This document shows positions 15,269-20,248 of a DNA stretch of 20,248 bases, in pieces (position 1 is the first letter of the stretch; every line of letters begins with the position of its first letter). The notes under the pieces were generated by a model, which was not told the origin of the DNA, made no database searches, and saw only the letters and a list, made by a program, of their open reading frames with translations. Origin of the DNA: Methanolinea sp. UBA477 (GTDB lineage Archaea > Halobacteriota > Methanomicrobia > Methanomicrobiales > Methanospirillaceae); the NCBI GenBank assembly GCA_002509485.1, contig DAWO01000062.1, forward strand, positions 4,036 through 24,283, in the 5' to 3' direction. The position numbers were made by a program, and so were the translations under genes.

Positions 15269-16456
15269 ATGGGAAAAGGAACCATTGTCCTTGCATATTC
15301 AGGGGGTCTTGACACCTCCATCTGCATTCCGCTCCTGAAGGAGAGGTACGGATACGACCGCGTCGTGACGGTGGCCGTCAATGTCGGCCAGCGTGACGAA
15401 GAGATTCAGACTGTCACCGAGAAGGGGATACGGCTCGCCGATGCCCATTTCACGATCGATGCACGTGAACGATTCGTCACGGACTATATCTTCGCAGCAA
15501 TCAGGGCCAATGGCTCGTACGAGGGGTACCCCATGGGCACGTCCCTTGCACGGCCGCTGATTGCCGAGGAGGTGACAAAGATTGCAGGGCTCGAGGGAGC
15601 GACGGCGATCGCACATGGCTGCACCGGGAAGGGGAACGACCAGTTCCGGTTCGACGTGGTATTCCGGATGGCAGGTTTCGATGTCATCGCACCCATCCGC
15701 GAACTCAATCTCATGCGGGAGTGGGAGATCGAGTACGCCCAGGAGCATGGCATCCCTGTCCCGGTGGCAAAGGAGCGTCCCTGGAGCATCGACGAAAACA
15801 TCTGGAGCCGGAGCATTGAAGGCGGAAGGCTCGAAGACCCTGCGTATCACCCGCCCGAAGAGATCTATGCATGGACCGCATCGCTCGAGGATGCTCCCGG
15901 TACTCCGGAGAAGATCGAGATCGAGTTTTTGAAAGGGATCCCGGTCGCGCTGAACGGGGAGGAGATGCCGGGCTACGATCTCATCGAACGGTTGAACACC
16001 ATCGCAGGACGGCATGGCATCGGCAGGAACAACATGATCGAAGACCGGATCCTCGGTCTGAAGGCTCGCGAGATCTACGAGCACCCGGCGGCGACGGTCA
16101 TCCTTGCGGCTCATAGAGACCTCGAGCATCTCACGCTCACGAGGCAGGAACTCTCGTTCAAGCACATCGTCGATGACAGGTGGTCCGAACTCGCGTACAT
16201 GGGGCTCGTGCACGAACCGCTGTACCGGGACCTGAACGCGTTCATCGAGTCCTCTCAGGAGAGGGTGTGCGGAAAAGTCGATCTCCTGCTCTTCAAGGGC
16301 TGCTGCAGGGTGCTTGGCCGCTCATCGCAGGAGGGCATCTATTCCGATGACCTGGTCTCGTTCGACAGCAGCTCGATCGACCAGTGCCACGCGATCGGGG
16401 TATCTGCGTACTACGGGCTCCAGGCACGGCTCGTCGATCAGAAAAAGAGAGAATAA
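15269..16456 (+). CDS. argG: Argininosuccinate synthase
   Basis: ArgG joins citrulline and aspartate with ATP to form argininosuccinate, the next-to-last step of arginine synthesis. Citrulline itself derives from carbamoyl phosphate made by the nearby carAB products. The 395-residue length is normal. The PP-loop AYSGGLDTS lies at 9-17, the citrulline/ATP-binding GCTGKGND at 117-124 and the conserved WSIDENIWSRSIEGG block at about 170-185. Two ATGs occur, at 15266 and 15269. GGAGG at 15259-15263 is only 2 nt from the first and 5 nt from the second, so I chose the second. The stop converges on the next gene with 4 nt between. A T-run at 16470-16475 inside that neighbour is the probable terminator. 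Confidence 0.96.
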   Translation: MGKGTIVLAYSGGLDTSICIPLLKERYGYDRVVTVAVNVGQRDEEIQTVTEKGIRLADAHFTIDARERFVTDYIFAAIRANGSYEGYPMGTSLARPLIAEEVTKIAGLEGATAIAHGCTGKGNDQFRFDVVFRMAGFDVIAPIRELNLMREWEIEYAQEHGIPVPVAKERPWSIDENIWSRSIEGGRLEDPAYHPPEEIYAWTASLEDAPGTPEKIEIEFLKGIPVALNGEEMPGYDLIERLNTIAGRHGIGRNNMIEDRILGLKAREIYEHPAATVILAAHRDLEHLTLTRQELSFKHIVDDRWSELAYMGLVHEPLYRDLNAFIESSQERVCGKVDLLLFKGCCRVLGRSSQEGIYSDDLVSFDSSSIDQCHAIGVSAYYGLQARLVDQKKRE

Positions 16457-16460
16457 AGAA

Positions 16461-16865
16461 TTACAACAATTTTTTCCCGGCGTCAGGGCCGGGGTTGCAC
16501 TCGAAGACCTCGGTGATCTTCATCTCGAGGAGGGACTTTGCGGGAAGCCCGGGCTTCTTCTCCTGGACCATCGTCTTCATCTTCTCGTAGTCCGGGCCCT
16601 GGGTCTTCACGGTCACATCGCCCTTGATCTGGAAGCATTTTTTGCTCTCGGGCTCCCAGAGATAGATCGCTGCTTTCGGGTTCTCTGTGACGTTTGCAAG
16701 CGTCTTTTTCATGAAGTTGTCTGCAAGCCATACGGTATCGTCGGCGACAAGCAACACGAATGCGATGGGCGTCACGTTCGGCACTCCGCCCGCAGATGCG
16801 GTCGCCACGGGAAAGAGCGTGATCTTCTTGAATGTCTCCTTCATCTCGTCGTTTAACCTGACCAT
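16461..16865 (-). CDS. Pyridoxamine 5'-phosphate oxidase-like split-barrel protein
   Basis: This 134-residue protein belongs to the FMN-binding split-barrel group related to pyridoxamine 5'-phosphate oxidase. Visible features are the N-terminal helix MKETFKKI, the strand pair FPVATASAGGVPNVTPIAFVLLVADDTVWLA and the helix-strand block NVTENPKAAIYLWEP. Small archaeal members bind FMN, F420 or haem, and the cofactor here cannot be told. The frame extends upstream, but the true start is the ATG at 16865. AGGTGA stands about 9 nt before it and a TATA box (minus strand GAATATTTAC, 16908-16917) lies about 45 nt upstream. The last codons contain a six-pair hairpin (16476-16493). The gene converges with argG and diverges from the radical SAM gene. 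Confidence 0.85.
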   Translation of the reverse strand: MVRLNDEMKETFKKITLFPVATASAGGVPNVTPIAFVLLVADDTVWLADNFMKKTLANVTENPKAAIYLWEPESKKCFQIKGDVTVKTQGPDYEKMKTMVQEKKPGLPAKSLLEMKITEVFECNPGPDAGKKLL

Positions 16866-16907
16866 ATCATCTTCACCTGTTCCTTGGGATCTTTCGACAG
16901 AATTGCC

Positions 16908-16917
16908 GTAAATATTC
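16908..16917 (-). promoter_or_regulatory. Box A promoter of the split-barrel gene
   Basis: Minus-strand GAATATTTAC predicts a start near 16886 and a 21-nt leader that includes the AGGTGA ribosome binding site. The spacing is textbook for archaea. Confidence 0.55.
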
Positions 16918-17026
16918 ACCTTGTCCCCAATCACTTTATTCCTTTTGGAAGATACGAGGAGATGATCGTTCGTCCGACGTTTATTCGCCGATGGGTTGAT
17001 GTAGGTGGGGGCAGTACTTCTCTCCA

Positions 17027-17947
17027 ATGTCCGGTCCGTCATACCTTCGCCTGCTCGAGATGGAAGAGTTAAAAGAGCGAGCGGCAATGGCGATGGATCT
17101 CCTCTCACCCTGCCGTGTCTGCCCCCGGACCTGCAGGATCGACCGGACAGCCGGTGAGACGGGGTACTGCAGGGGCGGTTTTCTGCCGAAGGTATCGAGT
17201 TATGGCCCCCATTCTGGCGAGGAGCCGCCCCTTGTAGGAAGGCACGGCTCGGGAACGATATTTTTCTCGGGGTGCAACATGTCGTGCCGGTTCTGCCAGA
17301 ACTACACGATCAGCCAGCTCGATTACGGGTCTGAGATCTCATGCGAACGGCTCGCAGGGATCATGCTCTCGCTCCAGCACAGGGGATGCCACAACATAAA
17401 CCTGGTCTCCCCGACACATTTTGTCCCCCAGATTGTCCAGGCGGTCTCTATCGCGGCAGAAATGGGCTTAAAGATCCCCCTCGTCTACAATACCGGGACA
17501 TACGATTCGGTCGGGACGCTGGAACTCCTCGACGGGATAGTCGATATCTACATGCCGGATGCGAAATACGGCGATTCCGACGTTGCCGTGATGCTCTCCG
17601 ACGCTCCCATGTACGTTGATTACATGAAGGCGGCGATGCTCGAGATGCAGCGGCAGGTCGGAGATCTCGAGATCGTGGACGGTATCGCGAAGCGGGGGCT
17701 CCTCGTCCGCCACCTGGTCCTCCCGGAAAACCTGGCAGGAACCGATCTCGTGATGAAGTTCATCGCCGATGACATCTCGAAGGATGCGTACGTGAACGTG
17801 ATGGACCAGTACAGGCCGTGCTGGAAGATCTCGCCGCACTCGGAATCTCCGGTCGAGCGGTCCATGTCACGGCCGGTTACTCCCGTGGAATACCGGAACG
17901 CGATTGAATATGCAAGGGATGCAGGATTGAGGAGGGGATTTGGATAA
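17027..17947 (+). CDS. Radical SAM protein, PflX/COG1313-like
   Basis: This 306-residue protein is a radical SAM enzyme related to pyruvate formate-lyase activases (the PflX group, whose substrate is not established). The S-adenosylmethionine-binding cluster is CNMSCRFC with C83, C87 and C90. An N-terminal C29-x2-C32-x3-C36-x11-C48 set, ending GETGYC, is typical of the group and may hold a second metal or iron-sulfur site. The SPTHFVPQI, YNTGTYDS and YMPDAKYGD blocks match the barrel of this family. No good ribosome binding site precedes the ATG at 17027. I kept it because PSYLRLLEMEELKER resembles the family N-terminus. A TATA-like GTTTATTC lies near 16980. The neighbouring split-barrel gene diverges, and a functional link is possible but not shown. 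Confidence 0.9.
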   Translation: MSGPSYLRLLEMEELKERAAMAMDLLSPCRVCPRTCRIDRTAGETGYCRGGFLPKVSSYGPHSGEEPPLVGRHGSGTIFFSGCNMSCRFCQNYTISQLDYGSEISCERLAGIMLSLQHRGCHNINLVSPTHFVPQIVQAVSIAAEMGLKIPLVYNTGTYDSVGTLELLDGIVDIYMPDAKYGDSDVAVMLSDAPMYVDYMKAAMLEMQRQVGDLEIVDGIAKRGLLVRHLVLPENLAGTDLVMKFIADDISKDAYVNVMDQYRPCWKISPHSESPVERSMSRPVTPVEYRNAIEYARDAGLRRGFG

Positions 17948-18061
17948 GGAAGAAAGAAACTCAACGACTGGATATTACCGTATCCTGTTCCCACTCATTT
18001 CCAATTTCTTCTATCCATCGTCGGGAAAGAGGTGGCAGTGCTTCCATACCCTGTTCCTATG

Positions 18062-18099
18062 TTAGCGGAGATTTCCTGAAATATTCAGAAAATCGCTAA
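18062..18099. repeat. Long imperfect hairpin before the 53-residue gene
   Basis: TTAGCG (18062-18067) pairs with CGCTAA (18094-18099). Inside, ATTTCCTGAA (18071-18080) pairs with TTCAGAAAAT (18084-18093) at nine of ten positions around a three-base loop. Three bases bulge on the left arm. It ends 10 nt before the TATA palindrome of the next gene and 115 nt after the radical SAM stop. It may be an operator or a 3'-end structure. Confidence 0.6.
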
Positions 18100-18108
18100 A
18101 TTTCAAGA

Positions 18109-18120
18109 GAATATATATTC
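18109..18120 (+). promoter_or_regulatory. Palindromic TATA box of the 53-residue gene
   Basis: GAATATATATTC is a perfect 12-base palindrome containing an ideal TATA core. Its centre is about 27 nt before the ATG at 18142, so transcription should begin at or next to the start codon. Confidence 0.65.
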
Positions 18121-18141
18121 TGAGCGGACGAAGTGTTGGAT

Positions 18142-18303
18142 ATGAGAGATAAAGGATCCTCGAAAGGGAGAAGCCGGAAAGAGGTGAGCCCGGATGAAAC
18201 ACCAGGTTCAGGACCTGAGGGAAAAGACTCCCAGGCAAAGCCTGCCCAGATGACTTCGAAAGAGAAGATCGCGGCCAACCAGAAGAAAAAGCGAAGAAAA
18301 TAA
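18142..18303 (+). CDS. Small basic protein, 53 residues, unknown function
   Basis: I do not recognise this protein. The frame from the ATG at 18142 to the TAA at 18301 gives 53 residues with 16 Lys/Arg against 7 Asp/Glu. The first 13 residues are basic, the middle is rich in Gly, Pro and Ser, and the end is strongly basic (NQKKKRRK). There is no membrane segment or cysteine. A Lys/Arg tail like this often binds nucleic acid or ribosomes, but that is inference. Support for a real gene is the ideally placed TATA box, which predicts a leaderless message, and a T-run at 18352-18357 as terminator. No Shine-Dalgarno site is seen, as expected for a leaderless gene. It stands alone. Confidence 0.65.
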   Translation: MRDKGSSKGRSRKEVSPDETPGSGPEGKDSQAKPAQMTSKEKIAANQKKKRRK

Positions 18304-18621
18304 CGGTGCCAGGGGAAATACGAACAGCTTTTCCGCTATAGTCTGCTCTCCTTTTTTCGTACTATTCTGCCGATCCCCGGTCAACAACGCTTGCATTCAT
18401 TGACCATGTTTGTAAACCATATGAATCAAAAGGATAGGGTACAGTTCCTGGAAGGGCGATCAGTACTTCGCTGATTCTCCCCTGACAGAATATGTTCATC
18501 CTTGAAAACCCTCGTCGGCTGATGTCTCAAGCGGGGGTGACATAGTTCTCAAAGGTCGTGGACTGGCTGTCCCAGGCATCAATTTTTGCATCAATGAGTA
18601 GACTGTACGAATCATAAGCTG
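18304..18621. other. 318-nt spacer with a terminator and no clear gene
   Basis: A T-run (18352-18357) probably ends the 53-residue gene. After it I see only short open frames under 25 codons. There is an 8-base direct repeat GCATCAAT separated by TTTT (around 18575-18596) and a weak five-pair hairpin ATCAG/CTGAT around 18459-18475. The composition looks like non-coding DNA. Confidence 0.5.
18352..18357 (+). terminator. Poly-T terminator after the 53-residue gene
   Basis: A CTTTTTTC run lies about 50 nt after the stop of the small gene. It is a plausible archaeal terminator without a strong hairpin. Confidence 0.4.
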
Positions 18622-19072
18622 ATGAGGAAAATAAACCATCTCTTCCAATACGCCAGCATTATCACGGGGATACTGGTTTTCATCATGGGATTTGATTTTC
18701 ACTGGATTGGACAGTCCATATCAATCATGAACAGGAACCTCGCCATGAGAATCGGTATCCGGGAGAAGGATAATCAATTCGTAGTATGAGGTGTACGATA
18801 ACGAGATAGCGGTTGCCGATATTGCCATCGCCTGGATATACGGAATTGCCGGCGCAGGCCTGATTCCTGGCATCTCCTGGGGTTACAAGCCGGTATGGAT
18901 ACCAGGGGTCGTCCTGCTGAACCATAGCCTTTGTTTCTGGTTCTGGACCGCGAACCAGAAGAGATCCGGTCATCCCATCACCTGGTCGAGAGAACCTGCA
19001 AGGTCTGGCTGGTTTCTTTTAAATTTCTTTCTGGGAGTGCTTGCAATGTACGTTGCATGGATTGGAGGGTAG
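18622..19072 (+). pseudogene. Frameshifted four-helix membrane protein
   Basis: Two adjoining frames appear to be parts of one gene. The first runs from the ATG at 18622 to a TGA at 18787-18789: 55 residues with one membrane helix (GILVFIMGFDF region), ending REKDNQFVV. The second, one frame over, is usable from a GTG at 18791: 93 residues to a TAG at 19070, with three hydrophobic helices (VADIAIAWIYGIAGAGLI, IPGVVLLNHSLCFWFW, GWFLLNFFLGVLAMYVAW). Reading through after skipping one base at about 18787 gives a smooth protein of about 150 residues with four helices. No homopolymer or slippery site is seen there. It is most simply a broken gene or a sequencing error. A translationally coupled pair of small membrane proteins is the alternative, since TGA and GTG are 1 nt apart. 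The family is unknown to me. Confidence 0.6.
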
Positions 19073-19203
19073 AGAGGCGGGCGAATTTTCATCCTCGGAC
19101 TTTGGGAGCCCATTATTTTGTGCTGGTTTCTTGAAGGTGAAAATGTTTCAAATACAGAATCATCCATCGCATTGCCGCCATTCATTGAACCGCGACCATC
19201 AAT

Positions 19204-19213
19204 ACATTTATTA
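19204..19213 (+). promoter_or_regulatory. Box A promoter of the lamin-tail gene
   Basis: ACATTTATTA is centred about 30 nt before the ATG at 19239, which predicts a leader of only a few bases. No ribosome binding site is present, in agreement. Confidence 0.5.
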
Positions 19214-19238
19214 ACAAAATTTCGCCGATTTCAGATAC

Positions 19239-19862
19239 ATGAGTCTGTCTATGGATAATACGTGGCTCCACATCGCAGTCATCCTCATGTTTACACTCGT
19301 CCCCATGGTTCAGGTGGTGTCGGCCGACACGACAAGCAAAACTACTCTCTCTGACTGGCTCTTCGAGCGTCTCGCTCGCTACACCACCGATTCAACGGGA
19401 GAAACTTTATTCCCGTCATCAAATACCGGCTGGAGCGGGAGCGGACTGAATGGACCGTTTCCATATGTGCCTTCCACGATTCGGACGCGGACGATCCCGA
19501 CCCCGCACCCTACTCCTGTTCCGCCGGATCCGTCTGCAGCCCCGGTCTATATCAGCGGACTTGATGTGACAGGCGAATACGTGAAGCTCACCAACCAGGG
19601 TTCTCAGGGTATCCCGATGACCGGATGGAAGATCAGCAGTTCGAAGGGGAAGAACATCAGGTTCATTGACTGGACGAATCCAGACGGATCGATCTTTTCC
19701 TTCACCTTGAGACCGCATTCAACCGTGACCATCTATTCCGGGCGATCAGGGACGATCACGCCGACACGGCTCTACTGGCCTTACGAGATGTGGGACGATG
19801 CTGGCGACACTGCAAACCTCTATGACCCCGAAGGAAACCTGGTGAGCAGTCTTACCGGGTGA
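19239..19862 (+). CDS. Secreted lamin-tail-domain protein
   Basis: The 207-residue protein has an N-terminal signal peptide (hydrophobic 10-27, likely cut after VVSA at residue 29). A Ser/Thr/Gly-rich stretch and a proline-rich linker (about 86-102, repeated PTP and VPP) follow. The C-terminal domain is of the lamin-tail (LTD) immunoglobulin-like type (about 103-207). LTD marks are EYVKLTNQGSQGIPMTGW with the GW at 129-130, FTLRPHSTVTIYSG, and a final W-DDAGDTANLYDPEG block (185-199). LTD domains occur in secreted archaeal and bacterial proteins, often near nucleases or surface proteins, and may bind DNA or other proteins. No catalytic domain is joined here. It sits outside the membrane, probably on the cell surface. 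It stands alone, with a promoter close to the ATG and a long T-run after the stop. Confidence 0.82.
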   Translation: MSLSMDNTWLHIAVILMFTLVPMVQVVSADTTSKTTLSDWLFERLARYTTDSTGETLFPSSNTGWSGSGLNGPFPYVPSTIRTRTIPTPHPTPVPPDPSAAPVYISGLDVTGEYVKLTNQGSQGIPMTGWKISSSKGKNIRFIDWTNPDGSIFSFTLRPHSTVTIYSGRSGTITPTRLYWPYEMWDDAGDTANLYDPEGNLVSSLTG

Positions 19863-19879
19863 TTTTTTTATTTTCTTTT
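19863..19879 (+). terminator. Poly-T terminator of the lamin-tail gene
   Basis: TTTTTTTATTTTCTTTT follows the stop codon directly. This is a strong archaeal oligo-T terminator. Confidence 0.7.
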
Positions 19880-19975
19880 GATCCGGAGTTTGGTTGGCAG
19901 GGAACGCGATAATACAATCTCTCCTGATCGATAACGGATCAAAGGAAAATGACGATAGAAAACTCTTCCAAAAAA

Positions 19976-20030
19976 TGCGGATAATTCCGGATATAACCCG
20001 GTCCACCCTTCTCACCTGATATCCTCCCGG
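19976..20030 (+). repeat. Hairpin repeat, decayed copy
   Basis: This copy begins TGCGGATAATTC and has ACCCGGTC-CACCC and CACCTGATATC, matching the left part of the copy at 20159-20242. It lacks the G-run/C-run hairpin. Confidence 0.5.
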
Positions 20031-20057
20031 CGAGACCGTTGCGACATCTTCATGGCA

Positions 20058-20122
20058 CGGTCTCACCCTGCCCACCGACATCGCCTGCAAGGGGTCCAGG
20101 GGGGCTGCGGGGCCCCCTGTCA
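20058..20122 (+). repeat. Hairpin repeat, copy A
   Basis: The unit starts CGGTCTCACCCTGCCCACC, continues GACATCGCCTGC and ends with CAGGGGGG, a short loop and CCCCCTGTCA. It aligns with 20179-20242 over almost its whole length with only a few mismatches and gaps. The stem has seven clean pairs. Confidence 0.8.
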
Positions 20123-20158
20123 ACATTATTTTTCCAATAAGTGAAGTGGTCCGGAGAT

Positions 20159-20242
20159 TGCCGATTATTCAAAAAACCCGGTCTCACCCTGCCCACCTGA
20201 CATCGCCTGCGGGGGTTCAGGGGGGCTGCGGCCCCCCTGTCA
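20159..20242 (+). repeat. Hairpin repeat, copy B
   Basis: The core (20179-20242) repeats copy A. The hairpin is perfect here: CAGGGGGGC (20218-20226), loop TGCG, GCCCCCCTG (20231-20239). The outer TGACA (20198-20202) and TGTCA (20238-20242) are also complementary. The TGCCGATTATTC lead-in is shared with the decayed copy, not with copy A. Confidence 0.8.
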
Positions 20243-20248
20243 TACTAA

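Larger units (their letters stand above)
19880..20248. other. Gene-free right end carrying a repeat cluster
   Basis: About 370 nt after the lamin-tail gene contain no convincing frame on either strand. The left third is plain AT-richer spacer. From 19976 on, it is occupied by two good copies and one decayed copy of a repeat with a GC-rich hairpin. The cluster reaches almost to the window edge, so it may continue. Confidence 0.6.

Noticed and set aside
16960..17026. Possible third copy of the dispersed element before the radical SAM gene
   Set aside because: Only an ATGGGT-GATG-like stretch resembles it. The CTCGCGGT block and the spacing are missing.
16866..17108. 81-residue N-terminal extension of the split-barrel protein
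   Set aside because: The extension does not look like the family. A TATA box and AGGTGA site lie inside it, correctly placed for the ATG at 16865.
19976..20242. CRISPR array at the right end
   Set aside because: The repeats are about 65 nt with unequal copies and different spacing, carry a GC hairpin and have no cas genes nearby. This is not a CRISPR pattern.
1..20248. tRNA, rRNA, prophage or insertion-sequence genes
   Set aside because: No cloverleaf, rRNA core sequence, integrase, transposase or phage structural motif was seen in any frame.

Overview
The window looks like chromosome from a motile methanogenic euryarchaeon, most likely of the order Methanomicrobiales. The grounds are the archaeal taxis adaptor CheF beside a full CheA/B/C/D/Y set, a pyruvoyl-type arginine decarboxylase, archaeal TATA (box A) promoters with very short leaders, poly-T terminators and GC-rich coding DNA in AT-rich spacers. 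The genus cannot be fixed from the sequence alone.

Layout. (1) 31-6289, plus strand: a taxis block. It holds an unrecognised very acidic protein, then cheF, cheY, cheB, cheA, cheC and cheD. From cheY onward the genes are 1-18 nt apart. cheR, cheW and receptors are not in the window. (2) 6305-11653: pdaD (minus) converges on cheD through an 18-bp perfect palindrome and diverges from carA-carB (plus). (3) 11953-14967, minus strand: a glycine betaine/proline betaine ABC importer (opuAA-opuAB-opuAC). The binding-protein gene has its own strong TATA box. (4) 15269-17947: argG (plus), a split-barrel flavin-type protein (minus) and a PflX-like radical SAM protein (plus). (5) 17948-20248: a sparse accessory end. 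It holds a 53-residue basic protein with a probably leaderless message, a frameshifted four-helix membrane protein, a secreted lamin-tail-domain protein and a cluster of GC-rich hairpin repeats.

How the genes work together. CheA phosphorylates CheY and CheB. CheC and CheD handle CheY-P removal and receptor deamidation. CheF couples CheY to the archaellum. carAB, argG and pdaD lie on one metabolic line: carbamoyl phosphate, then citrulline to argininosuccinate, then arginine to agmatine. The betaine importer answers osmotic stress.

The most interesting non-gene signals are: a degenerate dispersed element (7007-7192 and 15037-15204) that lies in the same orientation upstream of pdaD and of argG; the cheD/pdaD palindrome; an opuAC leader hairpin that could cover its ribosome binding site; the palindromic promoter with upstream hairpin of the 53-residue gene; and the terminal repeats. 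I did not find a clear new multi-gene system. The best candidates for undescribed biology are the acidic protein beside cheF, the 53-residue basic protein and the dispersed element.
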